From NCBI GenBank assembly GCA_045629005.1, contig JAZQQJ010000041.1:1-20866 (forward strand): DNA of 20,866 nucleotides, given 5' to 3'. A model generated the notes under the pieces. That model saw only the letters and a list, made by a program, of their open reading frames with translations. It did no database searches and was not told where the DNA came from. Source of the stretch: RGIG3528 sp045629005. Its GTDB lineage: Bacteria > Bacillota > Clostridia > Lachnospirales > Lachnospiraceae. Position 1 is the stretch's first letter; every line of letters starts with the position of its first letter. The translations under genes and the position numbers were made by a program. Below, piece by piece: positions 14,107 to 20,866 of this stretch.

Positions 14107-15405
14107 ATGATTTGGAATGAAGCAAAAGAATGCATGAGCCGTGACGAACTTGCCCATCTTCAGAGCGCGCGCCTTGTTAAGCAGGTAGACAGAGTTTATC
14201 ACAATGTCGAGCACTACAGAAAGAAGATGCAGGCTGTCGGCCTGGAGCCCGGAGACATCAAAGGAATAGAAGACCTTCACAAGCTTCCTTATACTACCAA
14301 GGATGACCTTCGTGATACCTATCCTTTTGGCATGTTTGCGGCGCCAATGAGCGAAATAGTTCGTACTCACGCTTCCAGCGGCACTACAGGTAAGGCAACA
14401 GTTGTCGGATACACAAAACGTGATATAGAAATATGGGCTGAGTGCGTTGCACGTGCTTTCACCATGGCCGGAGTTACAAAGGATGACCGTATGCAGATTG
14501 CCTATGGTTACGGCCTTTTTACCGGTGGTCTTGGTGCGCACTATGGCGCGGAGAACCTTGGCGCTACCGTAGTTCCACAGTCAACGGGCAACACCAAGAA
14601 GCTTATTACAATGATGAAGGATTTCGAGGTTACTGCTATTGCATGTACACCTTCCTATCTCCTTCACATCGCCGAAACACTTGAAGAAATGGGTGAAATC
14701 GGCAATATAAAGCTCCGTACTGCCGTATGCGGTGCCGAGCCCTGGACGGAGGCCATGCGTCTTCAGATGGAAGAGAAGCTTCATATCCACGCTCATGACA
14801 TATACGGTCTTTCTGAAATTATGGGCCCCGGTGTTGCGTGCGACTGCGAGTACCACAAAGGGCTTCACGTTGCTGAAGACTACTTCCTCCCCGAAATCAT
14901 CGATCCTAAGACATTACAGCCCGTTGGAGAGGGCGTTACAGGTGAGCTCGTTTTCACCAATCTCCTTAAAGAAGGCATTCCGCTTATCCGCTATCGCACG
15001 AAGGACCTTACTGACATATCCTATGCAAAATGTGAGTGCGGCAGGACAAATGCAAGGCTTGGAAGGTTTAGAGGCCGTTCCGACGACATGCTCATCATCC
15101 GTGGCGTAAATGTATTCCCGAGCCAGATTGAAGCAGCTCTTTGCGAAATGGACGGAGCAACGCCTCATTATCTCATGATTGTTGACCGTCAGGGTAATCT
15201 TGATTCACTCGAACTTCAAGTAGAAGTTGAAGAGCGTTTCTTCTCCGACGAAATTAAGGGTATTGAAGCACTGTCAAAGAAAATCGGCTCAGCCGTTCAG
15301 GGGGCTATCGGACTTCAGGCAAAGATTAAGCTTGTTGAGCCAAAGACGCTTGAAAGAAGCGACGGCAAAGCTATCCACGTAATAGATAACAGAAAACTTG
15401 TATAA
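14107..15405 (+). CDS. paaK: phenylacetate-CoA ligase
   Basis: An AMP-forming acyl-CoA ligase that activates phenylacetate or a related aryl acid. The 432-residue protein has the adenylation core ASSGTTGKATVVGYT (ATP loop), YGLSEIMGPG (adenine/acyl region), YRTKDLT, the hinge GRFRGRSDDM, and IIRGVNVFPSQIE with the family's C-terminal layout. The length is right for PaaK. An in-frame ATG at 14095 exists, but GAGG lies seven bases before the ATG at 14107, which I prefer. It is followed at once by an ACT-domain gene, the pairing seen in anaerobes that ferment aromatic amino acids or assimilate phenylacetate. The true acid substrate is not certain. Confidence 0.92.
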   Translation: MIWNEAKECMSRDELAHLQSARLVKQVDRVYHNVEHYRKKMQAVGLEPGDIKGIEDLHKLPYTTKDDLRDTYPFGMFAAPMSEIVRTHASSGTTGKATVVGYTKRDIEIWAECVARAFTMAGVTKDDRMQIAYGYGLFTGGLGAHYGAENLGATVVPQSTGNTKKLITMMKDFEVTAIACTPSYLLHIAETLEEMGEIGNIKLRTAVCGAEPWTEAMRLQMEEKLHIHAHDIYGLSEIMGPGVACDCEYHKGLHVAEDYFLPEIIDPKTLQPVGEGVTGELVFTNLLKEGIPLIRYRTKDLTDISYAKCECGRTNARLGRFRGRSDDMLIIRGVNVFPSQIEAALCEMDGATPHYLMIVDRQGNLDSLELQVEVEERFFSDEIKGIEALSKKIGSAVQGAIGLQAKIKLVEPKTLERSDGKAIHVIDNRKLV

Positions 15406-15418
15406 GGAGGTACGCTGT

Positions 15419-15844
15419 ATGTTTATTAAACAACTCTCGGTCTTTATCGAGAACCGCGAGGGCAGACTCCAGGAGGTTTTGAACACTCTTTCTGAAGCCG
15501 GGTTGAACATTGTCGGATTAAGTCTCGCGGATACGGCGGACTATGGTGTTCTCCGCCTTATACTTTCCAATCCCGATGAGGGCAAAAAAGTTCTTTCCGA
15601 AAACGGATTTTCTGCAAGAGTTACAAATGTCCTTGCGATAAGAATGCCTCATCATGCAGGCGGTCTTTCCGAAGTGCTTAACAAATTCCTCGATGAACAC
15701 ATTAACATCGAATATATGTACTCACTCCAAACCGACAGCGAAAAAGCAACGGTTGTCTTTAAAACTTCCGACATCGACAAAGTGCAGGCAGCTATGGAAA
15801 ACGCCGGCATGGAGTTCCTAACACAGGATGATATCTTGAATTAA
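15419..15844 (+). CDS. double ACT-domain protein
   Basis: A 141-residue protein made of two ACT-like halves: residues 2-65 (FIKQLSVFIENREGRLQEVL, then a hydrophobic strand) and 70-138 (LAIRMPHHAGGLSEVLNKFL, ending VQAAMENAGMEFL). ACT domains bind amino acids or similar ligands. The gene follows paaK by 13 bases, its AAGGAGG overlapping the end of paaK, so the two are translationally close and very likely co-transcribed. Such ACT proteins commonly sit beside phenylacetate-CoA ligase genes and may sense an aromatic amino acid or its product; that role is inferred. The ATG at 15419 is chosen over an upstream TTG at 15398. Confidence 0.88.
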   Translation: MFIKQLSVFIENREGRLQEVLNTLSEAGLNIVGLSLADTADYGVLRLILSNPDEGKKVLSENGFSARVTNVLAIRMPHHAGGLSEVLNKFLDEHINIEYMYSLQTDSEKATVVFKTSDIDKVQAAMENAGMEFLTQDDILN

Positions 15845-15856
15845 TTGATTTATAAA

Positions 15857-15875
15857 GGCACGAAGTGCCGCTTTT
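15857..15875 (+). terminator. possible weak terminator hairpin after the ACT gene
   Basis: GGCAC (15857-15861), loop GAA, GTGCC (15865-15869), then GCTTTT. The stem is short and the T run is only four bases, so strength is doubtful. Confidence 0.35.
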
Positions 15876-15893
15876 ATCTCAGTGAGAGAAGAC

Positions 15894-15915
15894 CCCCCAC
15901 TTCTATAAGTGGGGG
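15894..15915. repeat. isolated perfect hairpin resembling an IS200/IS605-type end
   Basis: CCCCCACTT (15894-15902) pairs perfectly with AAGTGGGGG (15907-15915) around CTAT, followed by ATTGAC. The shape and sequence resemble the subterminal hairpins of IS200/IS605 and TnpB elements as I remember them. There is no transposase or tnpB open frame near it, so it would be a solo end or remnant. Confidence 0.4.
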
Positions 15916-15934
15916 ATTGACAAATGAGTCTTGA

Positions 15935-15967
15935 AAACGAGTGACAAGCAATAACAGTCACGAGTTT
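15935..15967 (+). other. possible structured RNA hairpin with paired GA steps
   Basis: AAAC-GA-GTGAC (15935-15945) can pair with GTCAC-GA-GTTT (15957-15967) around an 11-base loop; the two GA steps face each other as tandem G-A mismatches, a feature of folded RNAs. It stands between the hairpin at 15894 and the terminator at 15976. Confidence 0.35.
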
Positions 15968-15975
15968 GATTTCGC

Positions 15976-16004
15976 AAAAGCCCGAAAGACTTTGGGCTTT
16001 TTTT
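15976..16004 (+). terminator. Rho-independent terminator
   Basis: AAAGCCC (15977-15983) pairs with GGGCTTT (15994-16000), with inner AAAG/CTTT pairing, followed by a run of seven T. It may end the paaK-ACT transcript or a leader RNA. The next gene starts 116 bases later, and no convincing promoter is seen between them. Confidence 0.8.
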
Positions 16005-16119
16005 GTATTTGTTTAGAAAGCTTTTTCTTGGGGTTTATAAAAAACGGCCGGTTTGTTGCACTTATGATGTACTTTGGGGTTCATGATTAATGCATACACT
16101 TTTTACAAGGAGGATTGCA

Positions 16120-18045
16120 ATGAGCAAACTTACAAAACGTATTATTGCAACAATAGGCGCAGTAGCAATGGTAATTGCACTGTCACCTGCAAATGACGTA
16201 TTTGCAGACGGAGCAGACGACTTTAAGGCGAACGGATTCGCATATGGGTCGGAGATGGATGGAACATATACTTCGAGTAATATTATCCTGAATGCGGATT
16301 TATTGGATAATGCTGCTACTTTTGTGGGTAAAGATCATCTGTTTCAGTACAAACTTTTAACTTCCGATGCTCAGGACGGAGAGTACACCCAGGTTGGAGG
16401 AAACCATTCCTCAGGTAGTTTTGAATTTACTCCCACGAATGGCAATTGGTACAAAATTGAGGTAGTAAATGATGACCTGATTAGCGCAAGCACAGAAGCT
16501 GTTCAGGCACTCTATGCAAAGTCGGAGAACTCCGAGGGATATCACGGTACACTTGGTGATGATGATTTCTACGGATGCCAAATAGATAGCGGATGGTACC
16601 TTTCAAACGGTACAATGGCTTACAGAGTCTGGTCAGAAGGTGAAATATATTATGGCTTCAACGTCATGGGAAAATATGATAATGACGGAGAAGATATTTG
16701 GATTGGTACGTCATATGACGGCCGTTGGTCAATATTATCTAATAGTGAAGAACCTGAACCCTATAGTGAACAAGATAAAAGTGGATGGGCACAGCTGAAC
16801 GCATTAAGATTTGGCTTTGATAGTCCTGACAATTCTTCTTATAATTCTCAGTATGTAGATATTTCTGTTGAGCTGAAGGAAGGACAGACGAGCTTTGCGA
16901 TTAAAGCTGATACAATGCTTGCAAACGAATATATTACAGATTATGCTGATAATGCTTCTCTTAGAGAAAAAAATGATAATAATGGAAATGCAACACAGGT
17001 ACAGATGGTAGGTAATGAAAGCGCAGCAAAGGCAAACGCTTCCGATCCTGCATTTGTAATCAGATATGACAATAAGGGTACGGACCATCTTCCTGATTAT
17101 GACTGGATTGGCTCTTATTGTGAAGAATCACTATATTATTCTAATAATGAAACTGAGGAATATGATCCAGAGGAATATGAATGTGACTATGAGGGCCAGT
17201 ATCTCTTTAACAGCCGGTATGGTAAGGTAACAGAGGTTAGAAACCTCGACTCTGAAATGGCAGCCACCTGGATTAATGTTGAAGATGGCGAAGAAATCAA
17301 CTTCTCCTTCTCAATCGGTAGTGTAGGAACAACAAAGGCCGATACATCCCGTTCTGCTCTTGATGGAGATCCTGAACCCGAAGAAGAACCTGCAACTCCT
17401 TCAACAGTAAACGAAGCTATTGCAAAAACAGAGGATCTCATTAATGAGGATGGCACCATTGCAGACCTTGTAATTGAGGATTGGAGCGGTTGCGGCGAAC
17501 TCGATACAATCGAGGAGTTCTGTGAAGAACTTAAGGCCGATCAGGATGTTGTAAGTAAGATTTGTACAGATTACATGAATCCTGATGCAAAGATCGTCGC
17601 ACAGTCAGGTGAAGGCCACGGCTTATACACAACAGGCGATGGCGATTCCACATTAATGTTCGCATATCAGTATGATGACGGAACACTTATTGAGTCCGAG
17701 GTTAAGTATACTGTTAAGTCCAACACCGGCGCTGTTCCTGAGATGGATATGACCATTATGGATAAGCTCGATTTCGGTAAGGACGGTATCAAGATTAAGG
17801 ACTGGCAGGAAGTAACAGTCATTAAGTACGATTACAAGGACACAACAAACTTCTTTGGTACAATGAGAATCGAAAAGAAGGAAAACCTCAAGAAGTACTT
17901 CGCAATCGGTTACAAGGCTGACGGCACAACCGTTATTGTCCCTTGTTGGGAGGATGAATACTACCTCACATTCGAAATCGCAAGTGACATCGTTCAGATA
18001 GCTCTCGTAGGCACACAGAAGAGCCACTTCGTAAACGAAAAGTAA
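16120..18045 (+). CDS. secreted acidic protein of unknown function
   Basis: I recognise no known family in this 641-residue protein. A Sec signal peptide (KRIIATIGAVAMVIALSPA, predicted cut after Ala29 in DVFA) precedes a strongly acidic, aromatic-rich region with many Asp, Asn, Tyr and Ser (about 30-400), a Pro/Glu linker (DPEPEEEPATPST, about 423-435), and a C-terminal beta-rich region (about 500-640). There is no LPxTG, membrane anchor or SLH repeat. The ATG at 16120 has AAGGAGG upstream, better than an ATG at 16090 that would spoil the signal peptide. It may be a surface or carbohydrate-binding protein, given its Trp/Tyr content, but this is only a guess. The codon style shifts between the two halves. 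Ends at the 18058 terminator. Confidence 0.88.
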   Translation: MSKLTKRIIATIGAVAMVIALSPANDVFADGADDFKANGFAYGSEMDGTYTSSNIILNADLLDNAATFVGKDHLFQYKLLTSDAQDGEYTQVGGNHSSGSFEFTPTNGNWYKIEVVNDDLISASTEAVQALYAKSENSEGYHGTLGDDDFYGCQIDSGWYLSNGTMAYRVWSEGEIYYGFNVMGKYDNDGEDIWIGTSYDGRWSILSNSEEPEPYSEQDKSGWAQLNALRFGFDSPDNSSYNSQYVDISVELKEGQTSFAIKADTMLANEYITDYADNASLREKNDNNGNATQVQMVGNESAAKANASDPAFVIRYDNKGTDHLPDYDWIGSYCEESLYYSNNETEEYDPEEYECDYEGQYLFNSRYGKVTEVRNLDSEMAATWINVEDGEEINFSFSIGSVGTTKADTSRSALDGDPEPEEEPATPSTVNEAIAKTEDLINEDGTIADLVIEDWSGCGELDTIEEFCEELKADQDVVSKICTDYMNPDAKIVAQSGEGHGLYTTGDGDSTLMFAYQYDDGTLIESEVKYTVKSNTGAVPEMDMTIMDKLDFGKDGIKIKDWQEVTVIKYDYKDTTNFFGTMRIEKKENLKKYFAIGYKADGTTVIVPCWEDEYYLTFEIASDIVQIALVGTQKSHFVNEK

Positions 18046-18057
18046 TGTAAAATAAAT

Positions 18058-18093
18058 GCAGCCTCGGGATATTCCTGAGGCTGCTACTTTTTT
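18058..18093. terminator. bidirectional terminator between convergent genes
   Basis: A 12-bp stem (18058-18069 with 18073-18084, one G-T pair) with loop TAT, then a T run at 18088-18093 that includes part of the HD-GYP stop codon. On the minus strand the stem is followed by ATTTATTTT, so it can act for both genes. Confidence 0.85.
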
Positions 18094-19384
18094 ACTCTAT
18101 TTTTTTTAGTATCTCTTCATTCGTATTATCAATCGGTGCAACACCTTCGTTTATCATATCGAGCATATGCTGTGCTATGACGGGATCGAACTGCTTACCG
18201 AAGTTATCACGTATCTCAAGGATTATATAAGCTATAGTGCACTTTGGTCTGTAACAACGTGCGGAACTCATTGCGTCAAATGCATCTGCAACGCCGATAA
18301 TTCGCGCTACAAGAGGAATTTCCGTACCACAGAGACCTTCGCAGTAACCCTGGCCGTCATAACGCTCGTGGTGATATCTGGCACCGTCTGAAATGCCTTC
18401 TATGGAGGTGAATTCTTTAAGAATCTCACCGCCGGTAACTACGTGGCGCTTAACCTGCTCACGTTCTGTATCCGTAAGTGCACCCGGCTTACAAAGAATT
18501 GCGTCCGGAATGCCGATTTTTCCGATATCATGTAACAGTGCTATGTAGAATACACGCTGTTGTTCGTCACTGCTGAGATTCATGCGTTTTGCAAGCTCTC
18601 TGGCATAGACAGCAACTCGGAGTGAATGACCTCTCGTGTACTCGTCCTTTGCATCGATGATGTTTGCGAAGGTTCTGAGAGCCTGAACGATAATCTTGTG
18701 ATCCCTTTCGGAACGAAGCTTATAACGGTAGGAACTAAGCTTTGAAACAAAGAACAGAAGAGCGGTGAGAATGTAGATAACGAGAGTGAACACCGCAATC
18801 TTAGTAACTATGCTGTCCTGCAGCAGGAACTCCTGATGGAACAGGATGCTCATTTCGGGAACCGGGTAAACCTTAACGGTGGCCGCATCTGTCAGCATTA
18901 CGAAACCTACGGAACGTGTGCCGTCTGCTTTAATCCTTGCATTTCCCGCCTCGGACCTGACGATTACGACACCATTTTTCTCGATAAATGCGCCGTTCCA
19001 GCTGTCATCGATGATGGAGCCCTCGGGAATGCAGAAGGTCAGCTGCCAATCGGTGAATGGGTTATCTGTCTCGTTATGAAACTCGATGATGTATTCAGCT
19101 CCCTGATATGTCGGGCCTTTTGAACGATCGATCCACACCTTGGTGACGGTAAGAGTGGCTGAGCAGGCATCACTTAATGGTACGGCACCGATATCAGGCA
19201 GCTCGGGAATTGATGCTGTGTCCGAAAGCTGGTAGGAAGTACCAACCTGTGAAATGGAAACCTTTGAATAACGATCCTCTACAGACCTTGTGTCAAGTAC
19301 GTATTTTGTTATAAAGAGTGTTCCAAAGAAGGCAATCAGATAAATGGCACTGATGACTATGAACACTCGTATGGATTTCTTCAT
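18092..19384 (-). CDS. membrane HD-GYP phosphodiesterase with CBM2-like extracellular domain
   Basis: A 430-residue receptor. It has membrane segments at about 7-27 and 192-214, with an extracytoplasmic part between. Residues 75-172 there resemble carbohydrate-binding module family 2: YIIEFHNETDNPFTDWQLTF, IPEGSIIDDSWNG, and IKADGTRSVGF, matching the family pattern of N, W, L-x-F, P-x-G, sWNa and the closing pG-x-s-x-x-fGf. Residues 237-420 form a cytoplasmic HD-GYP domain: H253, HDIGK (H285, D286), H314, HHE (338-340) and D343, so metal ligands are kept, but the GYP signature is GYC (346-348). The expected role is breaking down c-di-GMP in response to an outside polymer. The start follows AGGAGAC. 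Co-transcribed with the upstream HTH gene (27-base gap). Confidence 0.9.
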   Translation of the reverse strand: MKKSIRVFIVISAIYLIAFFGTLFITKYVLDTRSVEDRYSKVSISQVGTSYQLSDTASIPELPDIGAVPLSDACSATLTVTKVWIDRSKGPTYQGAEYIIEFHNETDNPFTDWQLTFCIPEGSIIDDSWNGAFIEKNGVVIVRSEAGNARIKADGTRSVGFVMLTDAATVKVYPVPEMSILFHQEFLLQDSIVTKIAVFTLVIYILTALLFFVSKLSSYRYKLRSERDHKIIVQALRTFANIIDAKDEYTRGHSLRVAVYARELAKRMNLSSDEQQRVFYIALLHDIGKIGIPDAILCKPGALTDTEREQVKRHVVTGGEILKEFTSIEGISDGARYHHERYDGQGYCEGLCGTEIPLVARIIGVADAFDAMSSARCYRPKCTIAYIILEIRDNFGKQFDPVIAQHMLDMINEGVAPIDNTNEEILKKIE

Positions 19385-19411
19385 AAAAGAGTCTCCTGAT
19401 ACGAACTGAAC

Positions 19412-19891
19412 TTAATTTTTCTTTGAACTTCTGACTGTTTTTTCTACCCAGAACTTAAGGGAATCAACTGCACTTGACAGATTATCGAGATTTTTTTGGA
19501 TTTCAGTGAAATCTTTATATTCGTCTTCGGTAATTTTTCCGTCAACCGTTATTTCTACAAAGCGGTTTTTCAGACTGTTGAACTTGTCTGAAAAAGCGAT
19601 TGTTTCAAGGACAATCTGTGAAAGCTCTTTAACTTCAACTTCCTGAGTGTACTTCATACCAATCTGGCACTCGTGAGTGCAGTAGTAATTGCAAAGCTCA
19701 GGTGAGTTGTAGCACTCGGACATTGCAAGAACTTCTTCAGGCCTTGGAAGTGAGCGCTCGTTCTCTATTTTCTCGATGCGGTCTGCAGAAACAAACTGCA
19801 TGAGCTCCCCTGCGCGCTCTCTTGTAAGATTGCAGGATTCACGCATTTCCTGATAAACGTTTTTGTTTTCCTTAACGGATCTTTTACCCAT
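19412..19891 (-). CDS. XRE-type HTH protein with cysteine cluster
   Basis: A 159-residue probable regulator. Residues 11-58 form a Cro/C1-type HTH (YQEMRESCNLTRERAGEL, then SADRIEKIENERSLPRPEEV). A cysteine group follows (Cys60, 67, 71, 75; CNYYCTHECQIG), which could bind a metal or iron-sulfur cluster. The C-terminal half (about 85-155) is helical and charged, likely a coiled coil for self-association. The ATG at 19891 is preferred because AGGAG lies seven bases before it; the ATG at 19897 is only one base from that site. It heads an operon with the HD-GYP gene and has a strong promoter. Its DNA target is unknown. Confidence 0.82.
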   Translation of the reverse strand: MGKRSVKENKNVYQEMRESCNLTRERAGELMQFVSADRIEKIENERSLPRPEEVLAMSECYNSPELCNYYCTHECQIGMKYTQEVEVKELSQIVLETIAFSDKFNSLKNRFVEITVDGKITEDEYKDFTEIQKNLDNLSSAVDSLKFWVEKTVRSSKKN

Positions 19892-19920
19892 TATCATACT
19901 CCTAAAACAAAGATACCCCT

Positions 19921-19949
19921 ATTATAGTAAATACAAGTGTTTTTGTCTA
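19921..19949 (-). promoter_or_regulatory. predicted promoter of the HTH/HD-GYP operon
   Basis: On the minus strand TAGACA (5 of 6 to consensus), 17 bases, and a perfect TATAAT. It lies about 30 bases before the gene start, giving a short leader. Confidence 0.75.
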
Positions 19950-19983
19950 TAAATATTCAATGAACAGTACACATATGCTTTCC

Positions 19984-20012
19984 TTGTGGATTAAGTGACA
20001 TTATGCTATACT
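19984..20012 (+). promoter_or_regulatory. predicted promoter of the Gx transporter gene
   Basis: TTGTGG (19984-19989), 17 bases, TATACT (20007-20012), with TG one base before the -10 (extended -10). It lies about 40 bases before the ATG at 20051. Confidence 0.6.
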
Positions 20013-20050
20013 TCGTTGGAAATCCGGTAAAGAAACGGTAACAGGAAAGA

Positions 20051-20866
20051 ATGAATAAACAGTCAAATTCCAACAGAATAAAACGTATTACCATGACCGG
20101 TATGCTGGCGGCATTGTCGCTTGTTCTTGGCTATTTTGAGGCACTTCTCCCAACAAATATCGGAGTTCCGGGTGTGAAGCTCGGTATTGCGAATACTGTA
20201 GTGCTCTATGCGGTAAGCCTGCTTGATGCACCATCAGCCCTTGCCCTTGTCGTAATTAAGGTGCTTCTTTCTGCTTTTCTTTATGCAGGAGCATCATCGA
20301 TTGTCTACAGCCTTTCAGGAGGTCTTTTAAGCCTTGCGGTAATGCTTGTTTTGAAACACAGAACCGACACAGGTACTGTGGCTCTTTCGGTGGCGGGAGC
20401 GGTTGCACATAATGTGGGCCAGATTGCGGCTGCATGTCTTATGCTTCAGAGCTTCGTTATCGTATCATATCTTCCTCTTCTCCTTGCTACGGGTTCCGCA
20501 ACAGGCGTGCTTACAGGAATCATTGCGAAGCTCGTTATTTCAGGGCTCGGATATGACGGGGAAAAAGGCAAAGGAGTTAAAGAATTCTTTAAGGGACTTG
20601 TACCTGTTTTACTGATTTTACTTTTGCTCGGAGCGGGCTTTTTATGCGTGAATTCGGTCGTTAAAAGAAGTGTATCTGAGAACTCAAAAGCTCCTGTTGT
20701 TATTGCAACGGTAAATGGCAAGGAAGTATACCGCCTGTCACCGGATGAATATGGATATTATCCTATATGTGATGCCGAAGGGAATGAGATAAACAGCTTT
20801 AAAATTGATGAGCATGGTGTCAGTATGGAAAGCGCGACATGTAAAAACAGTGTGTGCCTTCACACC
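20051..20866 (+). CDS. Gx transporter fused to NusG_II domain, 3' end cut by window
   Basis: Open from the ATG at 20051 to the window end (272 codons, no stop). Residues 10-165 are a multi-pass membrane protein of the Gx transporter family (once called heptaprenyl diphosphate synthase component I): GVPGVKLGIANTV near the start and AHNVGQIAAA later. A further membrane segment at 182-204 leads to an extracytoplasmic NusG_II-like domain (about 212-272) with VVIATVNGKEVYR and a CX4C pair (Cys264, Cys269, then HT), as in the cysteine motif of that family. The two families are commonly separate neighbouring genes; here they are one frame. The substrate is unknown; a redox or cofactor link is suggested by the usual neighbours. 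AGGAAAG precedes the start. Confidence 0.85.
   Translation, partial: MNKQSNSNRIKRITMTGMLAALSLVLGYFEALLPTNIGVPGVKLGIANTVVLYAVSLLDAPSALALVVIKVLLSAFLYAGASSIVYSLSGGLLSLAVMLVLKHRTDTGTVALSVAGAVAHNVGQIAAACLMLQSFVIVSYLPLLLATGSATGVLTGIIAKLVISGLGYDGEKGKGVKEFFKGLVPVLLILLLLGAGFLCVNSVVKRSVSENSKAPVVIATVNGKEVYRLSPDEYGYYPICDAEGNEINSFKIDEHGVSMESATCKNSVCLHT

Noticed and set aside
15845..16089. A c-di-GMP riboswitch before the secreted protein
   Set aside because: Considered because of the c-di-GMP genes nearby, but I could not find the GEMM consensus segments; only generic hairpins are visible.

Overview
The window looks like chromosomal DNA of a plant-fibre-degrading anaerobic Firmicute, most likely a Lachnospiraceae member of the Butyrivibrio/Pseudobutyrivibrio type. 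This is inferred from moderate GC, AAGGAGG-type ribosome binding sites, a class 1B pyrD/pyrK pair, a lipoprotein GH5 cellulase, many c-di-GMP proteins and a Gx-transporter/NusG_II protein. I see no rRNA, tRNA, CRISPR array, intact transposase or phage genes. About 17 protein genes are supported.

Layout. (1) 5-1701, minus strand: pyrK-pyrD, the electron-transfer and catalytic subunits of NAD-linked dihydroorotate dehydrogenase. (2) 2002-4174, plus: a PIG-L/LmbE deacetylase and a membrane-anchored calcineurin-like phosphoesterase, ending at a bidirectional terminator. (3) 4353-6770, minus: a lipoprotein GH5 endoglucanase with two similar accessory modules around the catalytic domain. (4) 6771-7192: a divergent control region with a promoter at each end and, between them, an array of 11-bp elements repeating about every 22 bp. 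(5) 7193-10204, plus: an amino-sugar operon of phosphoglucosamine mutase (fused to an excisionase-like HTH domain), a GlmU-C-like left-handed beta-helix acyltransferase and NagB. (6) 10300-11980: a zinc-ribbon membrane protein, a DnaQ-like exonuclease and a small protein with a beta-clamp-like peptide. (7) 12072-14015: a diguanylate cyclase whose sensor is a LacI-type sugar-binding domain without its HTH. (8) 14107-15844: phenylacetate-CoA ligase and a double-ACT protein. (9) 15845-16119: a hairpin-rich intergenic stretch including a hairpin like those at IS200/IS605-type ends. (10) 16120-18045: a secreted acidic protein, convergent with 18092-19891 (minus), an operon of a cysteine-bearing XRE-type protein and a membrane HD-GYP protein with a CBM2-like extracellular domain. 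(11) 20051-20866: a Gx transporter fused to a NusG_II domain, cut by the window end.

Together these suggest a carbohydrate-responsive lifestyle. Cellulose is cut by the GH5 enzyme. Sugars may be sensed by the LacI-like cyclase, and cellulose-like polymers by the CBM2-like HD-GYP protein, so synthesis and breakdown of c-di-GMP could each have a carbohydrate input. The most unusual items are the HTH-GlmM fusion with an in-frame internal start and its own Shine-Dalgarno, the helically phased repeat array just upstream of it, and the CBM2-like/HD-GYP receptor.
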